The notes under the pieces: model-generated
Seen by the model: only the letters and a program-made list of their open reading frames with translations
Databases searched by the model: none
Told to the model about the DNA's origin: nothing
Source of the DNA: Bacteroidetes bacterium HGW-Bacteroidetes-10
GTDB taxonomy: Bacteria > Bacteroidota > Bacteroidia > Bacteroidales > UBA932
NCBI GenBank assembly: GCA_002842695.1
Contig: PHDT01000002.1
Location: 62,001 to 126,000 of the forward strand
Length of the DNA: 64,000 bases
Direction of reading: 5' to 3'
Shown here: one piece after another, positions 28,579 to 35,772 of the stretch
How the letters are laid out: each line of letters begins with the position of its first letter
Numbering within the stretch: position 1 is the stretch's first letter
Translations under genes and position numbers: made by a program

Positions 28579-29085
28579 CTATTTTTCTGTGAAAATATCA
28601 CCTTTCTTGGTATAGTTTGCAACTATTGAAGAAACAAGAACACCAAAAAGAGTGTAGTATACCAGTGACCATGCAAACACAATTTTAGGAAGATGCTGCA
28701 TAACTTTCATGAAAGTCTCTGCTGCGTCTGGATTTGAGCTCTCAAGATTCTGGATTACTGACTCCATCTGGGTTGCAGTAGCCTCGGGAAATAGAAATCC
28801 AAAGTGCAGAAACATGTAGGCTGCTCCTATCACAGAAGAGAGGAAGCAGAGGATTACTCCAAAGCGGAATCCATCTTTGTATGTGAACACTTCGAAAGGT
28901 TTGCTGTACTCTTTAATGAAATAGTATACAAGATAAATACTGAGCGCAAACTTAATTACCCACAGGATTATGCCCACAAATCCGGGTAAATCCGAAAATA
29001 CAGATGGGATTATAGTTGAAATAATTGTTACCAGAGCAAGCATAATTGCATAAGTTGCTGCAACACTCCATTTATTTGTTTGCAT
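28579..29085 (-). CDS. DUF4199 membrane protein
   Basis: This 168-residue protein of unknown function has four hydrophobic segments (about 8-28, 36-56, 70-92, 140-162), typical of DUF4199. I chose the ATG at 29085 (MQTNKWSVAATYAIM) over an upstream in-frame ATG at 29157. The upstream extension is Asn/Leu/Tyr-rich and unlike the family. It ends one base before the GT2 gene, so the two are probably co-expressed. Confidence 0.8.
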   Translation of the reverse strand: MQTNKWSVAATYAIMLALVTIISTIIPSVFSDLPGFVGIILWVIKFALSIYLVYYFIKEYSKPFEVFTYKDGFRFGVILCFLSSVIGAAYMFLHFGFLFPEATATQMESVIQNLESSNPDAAETFMKVMQHLPKIVFAWSLVYYTLFGVLVSSIVANYTKKGDIFTEK

Positions 29086-29183
29086 AATGTTTTGGATAAT
29101 AGTTAGTTGGTTTAAATTTAGATATTTCAAATTTAGATATTTTCCATAACTATCCAAAATTAAACACTTTTTAAAAATTTGAT

Positions 29184-29192
29184 TAAATTTGC
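29184..29192 (+). promoter_or_regulatory. Possible -7 element of thrS operon
   Basis: TAAATTTGC fits TAnnTTTGC and lies 26 bp before the chosen thrS ATG. A clear -33 element is not visible. Confidence 0.4.
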
Positions 29193-29217
29193 AGGATTAT
29201 TCGTACAGTCAACAATT

Positions 29218-31152
29218 ATGATAAACATTACATTCCCGGATGGCAGTGTCCGCCAGTTTCCAAAAGGAACCACTGCTTTCGAAATTGCAAGCAGCATCAG
29301 TCCCCGGTTAGCATCGGAGATTCTTGCAGCTACAGTCAATTCAAAGATTTTCGAAATAAACAGACCCATCAATGAGGATGCTGCGTTAAAACTACACAAG
29401 TGGGATGACCAGGAGGCAAAAAGCACGTTCTGGCACTCATCTTCACACCTGATGGCAGAGGCTCTTGAGCTTCTTTATCCTGGTATTAAATTCGGAATTG
29501 GACCTGCAATTGAAACGGGATTCTACTATGATGTTGATTCTGGCGAGAAGAACATTACTGAGGCAGACCTTAAGAACATTGAGGATAAGATGCTTGAGCT
29601 TGCAAGAGAGAAGCAAAGCTTTGTGCGCAGAGAGGTGAGCAAGGAAGAGGCTATGAAAACATACACCCAAAAGGGTGATGAATACAAATGCGAGTTAATA
29701 AGGGACCTTGAGGACGGAACTATCTCTTTTTATACCAACGGAACCTTTACTGACCTTTGCCGCGGGCCGCACCTGGCAGATACCTCTGTTATAAAGGCGG
29801 TTAAGCTGACATCCATTGCCGGCGCATACTGGAGAGGCAATGAGAACAACAAGATGCTTACACGTATTTACGGCGTTACCTTCCCTCAGAAGAAGCTGCT
29901 TGACGAGTATCTTGTAATGCTCGAAGAGGCCAAGAAACGCGACCACAGGAAAATTGGAAAAGAGCTTGAACTGTTTGCCTTCTCTCAGAGAGTGGGACAG
30001 GGTCTGCCTTTGTGGCTTCCTAAGGGAGCTATGCTCAGGGAGAGACTTGAAAACTTCCTTAAGGCACTGCAGAAGAAGCATGGTTACCTTCCGGTTATCA
30101 CCCCGCATATTGGTCAGAAAGAGCTGTATGTCACTTCGGGACACTATGCAAAATACGGAAAAGATTCATTTCAGCCTATACATACACCACAGGAGGGAGA
30201 GGAGTTTCTTCTCAAGCCAATGAACTGTCCTCACCACTGTGAGATTTATAAAACAAAACCCCGCTCTTACAAAGATATGCCTCTTCGTCTGGCAGAGTTT
30301 GGAACTGTTTACAGGTATGAGCAGAGCGGAGAGCTTCACGGGCTTACCAGAGTGAGAGGTTTTACACAGGACGATGCGCATATTTTCTGCCGTCCGGATC
30401 AGGTAAAGGAAGAGTTTATTAAAGTGATTGATATTGTTCTTTATATATTCAGAACACTTGATTTCAAGGATTATACAGCTCAGATATCTTTAAGAGATCC
30501 TAATAACAGAGACAAATATATTGGATCTGACGAAAATTGGAATTTAGCCGAGGCTGCTATTATCGAGGCCTCTGCAGAGAAGGGCCTCAAAACAGTCGTG
30601 GAACTGGGAGAGGCAGCTTTCTATGGCCCAAAACTTGACTTCATGGTGAGAGATGCAATAGGAAGAAAGTGGCAGCTTGGAACAATCCAGGTTGACTATA
30701 ACCTTCCTGAGAGATTTGAACTGGAGTACATTGGTGCAGACGACAAGAGACATCGTCCGGTAATGATTCACCGGGCACCATTCGGCTCAATGGAGAGATT
30801 TGTTGCAGTTCTTATTGAGCATACCGGAGGAAAGTTCCCGCTGTGGCTCTCTCCGGAGCAGGCGGTCATACTTCCGGTAAGCGAAAAATACAATGATTAT
30901 GCTAAAAAAGTTGTAGATATTCTAAATAATGCCGATATTCGCGCCTCAATTGACGATCGTAACGAAACTATCGGCAAGAAAATCAGGGAGAATGAGCTTA
31001 AAAGAGTTCCATTCCTCCTTATTGTTGGTGAGAAGGAAGCAGACAATGGCACGATCTCTGTTAGAAAGCAGGGTGATGGCGACAAAGGCGCAATGACTGT
31101 GGACGACTTCAGACAAATGATAGAGAGTGAGATCAAACAACAAATTGAGTAA
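29218..31152 (+). CDS. thrS: Threonine--tRNA ligase
   Basis: This 644-residue class II synthetase charges tRNA-Thr. I chose the ATG at 29218 ([14 protein letters not shown]), the usual start of the N-terminal TGS domain, rather than an in-frame ATG at 29179 that overlaps the promoter box. An editing domain follows ([16 protein letters not shown] with the HxxxH site). In the catalytic core [12 protein letters not shown] holds a zinc cysteine and [20 protein letters not shown] split over the motif 2 region. The anticodon domain starts near [14 protein letters not shown]. It heads thrS-infC-rpmI-rplT. Confidence 0.96.
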   Translation: MINITFPDGSVRQFPKGTTAFEIASSISPRLASEILAATVNSKIFEINRPINEDAALKLHKWDDQEAKSTFWHSSSHLMAEALELLYPGIKFGIGPAIETGFYYDVDSGEKNITEADLKNIEDKMLELAREKQSFVRREVSKEEAMKTYTQKGDEYKCELIRDLEDGTISFYTNGTFTDLCRGPHLADTSVIKAVKLTSIAGAYWRGNENNKMLTRIYGVTFPQKKLLDEYLVMLEEAKKRDHRKIGKELELFAFSQRVGQGLPLWLPKGAMLRERLENFLKALQKKHGYLPVITPHIGQKELYVTSGHYAKYGKDSFQPIHTPQEGEEFLLKPMNCPHHCEIYKTKPRSYKDMPLRLAEFGTVYRYEQSGELHGLTRVRGFTQDDAHIFCRPDQVKEEFIKVIDIVLYIFRTLDFKDYTAQISLRDPNNRDKYIGSDENWNLAEAAIIEASAEKGLKTVVELGEAAFYGPKLDFMVRDAIGRKWQLGTIQVDYNLPERFELEYIGADDKRHRPVMIHRAPFGSMERFVAVLIEHTGGKFPLWLSPEQAVILPVSEKYNDYAKKVVDILNNADIRASIDDRNETIGKKIRENELKRVPFLLIVGEKEADNGTISVRKQGDGDKGAMTVDDFRQMIESEIKQQIE

Positions 31153-31163
31153 TAACTAAATAT

Positions 31164-31180
31164 AGGAGGACAGATTTATC
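31164..31180 (+). promoter_or_regulatory. Strong Shine-Dalgarno and AUC start of infC
   Basis: AGGAGG at 31164-31169 stands 8 bases before the ATC at 31178-31180. This decides the start: no ATG, GTG or TTG lies at the right place in frame, and translation from ATC gives the expected IF3 N-terminus. A full Shine-Dalgarno sequence at a start is exceptional in this window. Confidence 0.75.
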
Positions 31181-31798
31181 GCTACACCTTTTAAACCTCG
31201 CCCGAGCATTTTCAAACCGAAAACGCAATCATCATCGACGGCTCCGAGAACACCGTACAACAGGTACAACGGACCGCCAAAGAAAGATGACGGACCTCGT
31301 ATTAACAATCAGATTTCGGCACCCACAGTTAGGGTAGTCGGAGATAATGTTGCAAATCAGGGTGTATACCCGTTGAGAGAGGCTTTAGAGATGGCAGAGG
31401 CGTTGGAACTAGACCTCGTGGAGATTTCTCCAAGTGCCGAGCCGCCTGTCTGCAAGATAATTGACTATCAAAAGTTTATTTATCAGCAGAAAAAGAAGGC
31501 AAAGGAGATGAAGGCCAATGCCAGCAAAGTTGTTATTAAGGAGATTCGTTTCGGCCCCAATACAGACGAACACGATTTCCAGTTTAAACTGAAGCATGCC
31601 CAGTCTTTCCTTGAAGAGGGAGCAAAAGTAAAGGCCTATGTGTTTTTCAAAGGTCGTTCAATTTTGTTCTCTGAGCATGGAGAAAAGCTGCTCCTTAGAT
31701 TTGCGCTGGCCCTGGAAGAGTTTGGCAAAGCAGAACAGCTTCCAAAACTTGAAGGAAAGAGGATGATTATGATGTTGTCGCCTTCAAAGAAAAAGTAA
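31178..31798 (+). CDS. infC: Translation initiation factor IF-3 (AUC start)
   Basis: This 206-residue factor prevents premature subunit joining and checks the start codon and initiator tRNA. A basic, Pro/Ser-rich extension (about 1-42) is followed by the IF3 N domain: [39 protein letters not shown] and [19 protein letters not shown]. The C domain has [20 protein letters not shown] and closes at KKK. A start at the first ATG (31373) would remove the RINNQISAP part of the N domain, so the ATC start is strongly preferred. IF3 discriminates against such codons, which allows autoregulation as in E. coli infC (AUU). Confidence 0.93.
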   Translation: MATPFKPRPSIFKPKTQSSSTAPRTPYNRYNGPPKKDDGPRINNQISAPTVRVVGDNVANQGVYPLREALEMAEALELDLVEISPSAEPPVCKIIDYQKFIYQQKKKAKEMKANASKVVIKEIRFGPNTDEHDFQFKLKHAQSFLEEGAKVKAYVFFKGRSILFSEHGEKLLLRFALALEEFGKAEQLPKLEGKRMIMMLSPSKKK

Positions 31799-31827
31799 AT
31801 TTATTTATCAAATTTAAAATAAAGACA

Positions 31828-32022
31828 ATGCCCAAAATTAAAACCAACTCCGGTGCCAAAAAGCGCTTTACGCTTACCGGAACGGGAAAAATCAAGAGAA
31901 AGCACGCTTACAAAAGCCACATTCTCACCAAGAAGACAACCAAACAAAAAAGGAATCTGACTTACTCTGCCCTGGTTCACACCACAGATGAGAAAAGAAT
32001 CAAAGCACTGTTGGTTGCTTAA
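31828..32022 (+). CDS. rpmI: Large ribosomal subunit protein bL35
   Basis: This is a 64-residue, highly basic 50S protein. The start [20 protein letters not shown] and the middle [20 protein letters not shown] are diagnostic. Length is normal. It sits 29 bp after infC and 83 bp before rplT in the usual order. No Shine-Dalgarno is present, only an A-rich leader. Confidence 0.96.
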   Translation: MPKIKTNSGAKKRFTLTGTGKIKRKHAYKSHILTKKTTKQKRNLTYSALVHTTDEKRIKALLVA

Positions 32023-32105
32023 GCGTACAAATTATTAATCTGAGTGTTCAGCAGGAAAAGTTTCTCATTGGAGGAGAGCGCTGACATTCGCAACATGAGT
32101 AAAAA
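32023..32105 (+). promoter_or_regulatory. Possible structured leader of rplT
   Basis: The 83-bp rpmI-rplT gap holds an imperfect stem between AGTGTTCAGC (32043-32052) and GCTGACATT (32080-32088). CTCAT (32064-32068) and ATGAG (32095-32099) could pair as a pseudoknot. A GGAGGAG at 32070-32076 lies in the loop, 30 bases before the ATG. L20 regulates its own operon in other phyla, so an autoregulatory leader is possible. Confidence 0.35.
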
Positions 32106-32450
32106 ATGCCAAGATCGGTCAATTCGGTAGCTTCCAGAGCTCGCCGCAAAAAAATTCTCAAACTTACCCGCGGTAATTTCCTCGCAAGGGCAAACGTGTG
32201 GACAGTAGCTAAGAACACATATGAAAAAGGTCTTACCTACGCATACCGCGACCGCAAAACCAAAAAACGTCACTTCCGCGCACTGTGGATTCAGCGTATC
32301 AATGCAGCCGCAAGGGAGCATGGATTGAATTATTCTCAGTTTATCGGTAAACTTGCCAAGAACAACGTAGGCCTTAACCGTAAGGTACTTGCAGACCTGG
32401 CAATGAACAATCCGCAGGCTTTTGAAGCCATTATAAACTCAGTAAAATAA
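32106..32450 (+). CDS. rplT: Large ribosomal subunit protein bL20
   Basis: This 114-residue basic protein is needed for early 50S assembly. It begins [20 protein letters not shown] (the long RNA-binding helix) and has [20 protein letters not shown] and [20 protein letters not shown], both diagnostic. Length is normal. lepB starts 6 bp after its stop. Confidence 0.96.
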   Translation: MPRSVNSVASRARRKKILKLTRGNFLARANVWTVAKNTYEKGLTYAYRDRKTKKRHFRALWIQRINAAAREHGLNYSQFIGKLAKNNVGLNRKVLADLAMNNPQAFEAIINSVK

Positions 32451-32456
32451 AGAGCT

Positions 32457-33806
32457 TTGAAAATCAATAACATAATAGGAAATAAGTGGTTCAGATTCTC
32501 TGTCTGGGCCATTCTATACCTGTTATGGGTCATCTGGTTCGGAAACTGGTGGTTCCTGATAGGACTGGGAATCATTTTTGATCTTTATATTACAAAAAAG
32601 GTCAAATGGGCTTTCTGGAAGAAAAAATATAAAGAGGGTGAAAAGCGCAATTCATGGCTTGACTGGGTCGATGCCATAATATTTGCACTTATTGCCTCTA
32701 CCTTTATCAAGGCTTTCTTCTTTGAGTCGTATATGATTCCAACCTCTTCAATGGAGCGCTCACTGCTAACTGGTGATTATCTGTTTGTAAGCAAGCTAAG
32801 GTATGGTCCAAAGGTCTCTCAGACCCCAATATCATTCCCTCTTGTTCACAATGTCCTTCCTGTCACAGGCGGGGAATCATATGTTAAGTGGTTCAGCGGT
32901 TCATACAGAAGGATGAAGGGCCTTTCAGATGTTAAGAGAGATGATATTGTAGTGTTCAACTTCCCTCACGGAGACACCGTTCTTAAGGGGGCACCAACTG
33001 AAGATTACTATACTCATGTAAGACTTAACGGAAGAGAGTACACCCAGAAGATGTACGGACCAATAGTAGTTCGTCCGGATGACAAAAAGGACCATTATGT
33101 GAAGCGCTGTGTGGCAGTTGCAGGCGATACGCTTGAGATTGTCAACGGAAAGGTGGTTGTAAACGGAACTCCTCAAAAGGACTATCCGGGAATACAGAAC
33201 ACCTACACCGTTTACACCAGCGGCACACAAATCAACCAGAAGATATTTGACCAGATGGGGTTGAACCTGGGTGAAATCTATTATGATGCGGCCCTGCCGG
33301 GTTACTCTTCACTCCCTCTCAACGAGAAGGAGCTCGAAAAGATATCTGCGCTCGGAAATGTTGTTGAGATTCGCCCAAATGTAGATACCTATCCGCCTTC
33401 ATTCCCTGACTCTCCTCTGATGATCTTCCCGTTCACCGAGAAGTTCATGTGGACAAGAGACAACTACGGACCTCTGTGGATTCCGAAGGCTGGAGCAACC
33501 GTAGCTCTGGATATGGACAATCTTCCGCTTTACAGCAGGATTATCTCCTCTTATGAGAAGAATACCCTTGAGGTAAAGGATGGTGTGATTTACATTAATG
33601 GTGAGGCAGCACAATCGTATACCTTCAAGATGGATTACTTCTTCATGATGGGAGACAACCGTCACAATTCACTTGATTCAAGGTACTGGGGTTTCGTTCC
33701 TGAGTCTCACGTAGTGGGAACTCCTTCGGTTATCTGGTTTTCAAAAGACAGCAACAAAGCTTTCCCTAAAAACATAAGGTGGGAGAGGATTTTTAAATTC
33801 ATGTAA
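32457..33806 (+). CDS. lepB: Signal peptidase I
   Basis: This 449-residue membrane serine protease cleaves signal peptides of exported proteins. Two N-terminal hydrophobic segments (about 10-45) and a third anchor (about 72-92) precede the catalytic domain. The nucleophile is Ser98 in MIPTSSMERS, and the general base is Lys216 in HYVKRCVAVAGD. The final MGDNRHNSLDSRYWGFVP box is intact. It is longer than the E. coli enzyme, with extra sequence between these boxes, a usual feature of this phylum. It follows rplT by 6 bp. Confidence 0.94.
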   Translation: MKINNIIGNKWFRFSVWAILYLLWVIWFGNWWFLIGLGIIFDLYITKKVKWAFWKKKYKEGEKRNSWLDWVDAIIFALIASTFIKAFFFESYMIPTSSMERSLLTGDYLFVSKLRYGPKVSQTPISFPLVHNVLPVTGGESYVKWFSGSYRRMKGLSDVKRDDIVVFNFPHGDTVLKGAPTEDYYTHVRLNGREYTQKMYGPIVVRPDDKKDHYVKRCVAVAGDTLEIVNGKVVVNGTPQKDYPGIQNTYTVYTSGTQINQKIFDQMGLNLGEIYYDAALPGYSSLPLNEKELEKISALGNVVEIRPNVDTYPPSFPDSPLMIFPFTEKFMWTRDNYGPLWIPKAGATVALDMDNLPLYSRIISSYEKNTLEVKDGVIYINGEAAQSYTFKMDYFFMMGDNRHNSLDSRYWGFVPESHVVGTPSVIWFSKDSNKAFPKNIRWERIFKFM

Positions 33807-33809
33807 ATA

Positions 33810-33842
33810 TTTGGATAATAAAAAAAGAATCCCGATATTTGC
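33810..33842 (+). promoter_or_regulatory. Probable promoter of rpmB-rpmG-bL38
   Basis: TTTG at 33810-33813, a 20-bp gap, and GATATTTGC at 33834-33842, which deviates only in the first base of TAnnTTTGC. The leader to the rpmB ATG is about 45 bases. Confidence 0.55.
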
Positions 33843-33890
33843 AACCCTTAAATAGGGCACATCACGATCATAATAAAAGTTATATAAGAG

Positions 33891-34133
33891 ATGGCAAGAG
33901 TTTGTCAAGTTACAGGAAAAAAGAGAATGATTGGGAACAATGTTTCTCACTCTAAGCGCCGCACAAAACGCGAATTCGCACCAAACCTCCAGAACAAGCG
34001 TTTCTGGCTGGAAGAGGAGCAGAGATTCGTCTCTCTTAAGGTTTCGGCCGCAGGGATGCGCACAATTAATAAAAACGGTCTAAGCGCTGTGCTTAAAGAA
34101 GCGAAGGCTGCTGGTTTCATTAAACTTGTTTAA
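33891..34133 (+). CDS. rpmB: Large ribosomal subunit protein bL28
   Basis: This 80-residue 50S protein begins [20 protein letters not shown], the family signature, and has [19 protein letters not shown]. Only one cysteine remains, so it is the zinc-free type. It is followed after 11 bp by rpmG and then the bL38 gene. Confidence 0.96.
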   Translation: MARVCQVTGKKRMIGNNVSHSKRRTKREFAPNLQNKRFWLEEEQRFVSLKVSAAGMRTINKNGLSAVLKEAKAAGFIKLV

Positions 34134-34144
34134 TACTAACGGAA

Positions 34145-34327
34145 ATGGCAAAGAAAGGTAACAGAATACAAGTTATTCTCGAGTGCACAGAGCAAAGAGA
34201 AAGTGGTGTTCCAGGTATTTCAAGGTACATCACAACAAAGAATAAAAAGAATACAACTCAACGTCTTGAGCGTAAGAAATACAATCCTTTTTTGAAAAAG
34301 GTAACTTTACACCGCGAGATTAAATAA
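34145..34327 (+). CDS. rpmG: Large ribosomal subunit protein bL33
   Basis: This 60-residue 50S protein begins [20 protein letters not shown] and has [20 protein letters not shown]. The usual CxxC pairs of zinc-binding bL33 are reduced to one cysteine (Cys14), so it is the cysteine-poor type. It lies between rpmB and the bL38 gene. Confidence 0.95.
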   Translation: MAKKGNRIQVILECTEQRESGVPGISRYITTKNKKNTTQRLERKKYNPFLKKVTLHREIK

Positions 34328-34347
34328 TTTAAAACAACTCTAAAGAA

Positions 34348-34509
34348 ATGGCAAAGAAAGTTGTGGCAACATTCGGCGGCGCAAAAGGTTCGTCAAAGTC
34401 AAAAGTAAAATGTATCCGCATGGTTCGTTCAGACAGAAGCGGTGCTTATGCATTCAACGAGGAGATGGTTCCTACTGAAGTAGCTAAAGAGTTCTTCGAC
34501 AAGAAGTAA
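34348..34509 (+). CDS. DUF4295 small protein, probably ribosomal protein bL38
   Basis: This 53-residue basic protein is short and easily missed. The frame runs from ATG 34348 to TAA 34507-34509: MAKKVVATFGGAKGS, then VKCIRMVRSDRSGAYAF, ending EFFDKK. It matches DUF4295, a family restricted to this phylum, and follows rpmB and rpmG (20-bp gap). I believe this family is the Bacteroidota-specific large-subunit protein named bL38 in a Flavobacterium ribosome structure; that link is from memory. A strong terminator follows. Confidence 0.85.
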   Translation: MAKKVVATFGGAKGSSKSKVKCIRMVRSDRSGAYAFNEEMVPTEVAKEFFDKK

Positions 34510-34528
34510 TCTTTTTCAATTATAATTG

Positions 34529-34566
34529 AAAAAAGGCTGACCAATAAATTTGGTTGGCCTTTTTCC
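34529..34566 (+). terminator. Intrinsic terminator of the rpmB operon
   Basis: AAAAAGGC..ACCAA and TTGGT..GGCCTTTTT form a long stem, 34531-34564, with T run at its 3' side. A smaller AT hairpin (TTTTTCAATTATAATTGAAAAA as two arms at 34512-34533) precedes it. Confidence 0.8.
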
Positions 34567-34588
34567 TTATATATTATCGCTTAGCTAG

Positions 34589-34724
34589 AAAAACTCTGCC
34601 AGAGTTTTTACGAACTTGCAGAATTTCTTGACATTACGATTTTATAAAGTCAAAAATATACCTACCTGAATCATTGTTATTGATTGACATTCAAGAACAT
34701 GCTAAAAACTCTGGCAGAGTTTTT
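34589..34724. repeat. Paired 21-bp palindromes flanking a 94-bp spacer
   Basis: Two copies of a palindrome with 10-bp arms AAAAACTCTG / CAGAGTTTTT occur at 34589-34609 (centre C) and 34704-34724 (centre G), so one is the reverse complement of the other. Flanks show weak further inverted similarity (TTCTTGACATT versus reversed TTCTTGAATGT). No reading frame is seen. This fits a small inverted-repeat (MITE-like) element or two bidirectional hairpins between the rpmB operon and ftsY. Apart from this and the terminator, the 288-bp gap holds only the ftsY -7 box. Confidence 0.6.
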
Positions 34725-34771
34725 TTAAAAAGCGTTATTAGCTCCACAACCGGGCAATGAAGATAATTTTG

Positions 34772-34780
34772 TATCTTTGG
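34772..34780 (+). promoter_or_regulatory. Probable -7 element of ftsY
   Basis: TATCTTTGG fits TAnnTTTG and lies 17 bp before the ftsY ATG; no clear -33 element at the normal spacing. Confidence 0.4.
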
Positions 34781-34797
34781 CAGTTAAAATTGCAGTA

Positions 34798-35754
34798 ATG
34801 GCACTATTCGGATTATTCGGTTCAAAATCAAAGGAGGAGAAGCAGTCTCTGGATGCGGGTCTTGAAAAGACCAAGCGTTCAATATTTGACAAACTGTCAA
34901 GAGCTGTAGTGGGAAAGTCAAAAGTGGATGACGAAGTGCTCGACGGAATTGAGGAAGCGCTCATTGCTTCTGATATTGGAGTACAGACAACGCTGAGAAT
35001 TATAGAGAGACTGGAGGAGAGGGTTGCTAGAGATAAATTCATGAATATTGAGGAGCTCAATTCTATCCTGAGGGAGGAGATTGAGGGACTTCTTGATACT
35101 GGCGGATCCGGTAATGGTGAGATGCCATTTGATTTTTCTGTAAAGCCTTATGTTGTTATGGTAGTGGGGGTGAACGGTGTCGGAAAAACTACAACAATAG
35201 GTAAACTGGCAGCCAGGCTCAAGGCTTCTGATAAAAAGGTTATTCTGGGAGCAGCAGACACATTCAGAGCTGCGGCTGTCGATCAGCTTACTATATGGAG
35301 CGAAAGGGCAGGAGTGGAGATTGTTAAGCAGCAGATGGGTTCGGACCCCGCTTCGGTTGCATTTGATACTCTGTCAAGAGCTATTGCGCAAAATGCAGAC
35401 GTTGTTCTTATTGACACTGCAGGCCGTCTCCATAATAAAGTTAATCTCATGAATGAGCTTACAAAAATCAGGAATGTCATGAAAAAGCTCATACCGGACG
35501 CTCCTCACGATGTTCTTCTTGTACTCGACGGCTCAACAGGACAAAATGCATATCAGCAGGCAAAGGAGTTTACAAAAGCTACCGATGTTACCTCCCTTGC
35601 CGTAACAAAGCTTGATGGTACTGCAAAGGGTGGAGTTGTAATTGGCATTTCAGACCAGTTCAAAATTCCTGTTAAGTTCATTGGGGTAGGAGAAAAAATT
35701 GAAGATTTACAGATATTCAACAAGAGAGAGTTTGTTGAATCATTGTTCAGATAA
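34798..35754 (+). CDS. ftsY: Signal recognition particle receptor FtsY
   Basis: This 318-residue SRP-family GTPase docks ribosome-nascent chains at the membrane. I chose ATG 34798 (MALFGLFGSKSKEEKQ); an in-frame ATG at 34777 overlaps the promoter box. The N domain (about 20-95) is followed by the G domain: GVNGVGKTTTIGKLAARL (G1), DTFRAAAVDQL, VLIDTAGRLHN (G3), VTKLDGTAKGG (G4) and FIGVGEKIEDLQIF (closing). The long acidic A domain of E. coli is absent, usual for this phylum. It is 18 bp before pheT. Confidence 0.95.
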   Translation: MALFGLFGSKSKEEKQSLDAGLEKTKRSIFDKLSRAVVGKSKVDDEVLDGIEEALIASDIGVQTTLRIIERLEERVARDKFMNIEELNSILREEIEGLLDTGGSGNGEMPFDFSVKPYVVMVVGVNGVGKTTTIGKLAARLKASDKKVILGAADTFRAAAVDQLTIWSERAGVEIVKQQMGSDPASVAFDTLSRAIAQNADVVLIDTAGRLHNKVNLMNELTKIRNVMKKLIPDAPHDVLLVLDGSTGQNAYQQAKEFTKATDVTSLAVTKLDGTAKGGVVIGISDQFKIPVKFIGVGEKIEDLQIFNKREFVESLFR

Positions 35755-35772
35755 AAAACAGAGATACATTAT

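Noticed and set aside
29100-29217. T-box or attenuator before thrS
   Set aside because: Short AT-rich gap with a promoter box and no specifier-loop or antiterminator structure.
31373-31798. infC starting at the first ATG
   Set aside because: Would remove most of the conserved N domain; the ATC start with AGGAGG fits much better.
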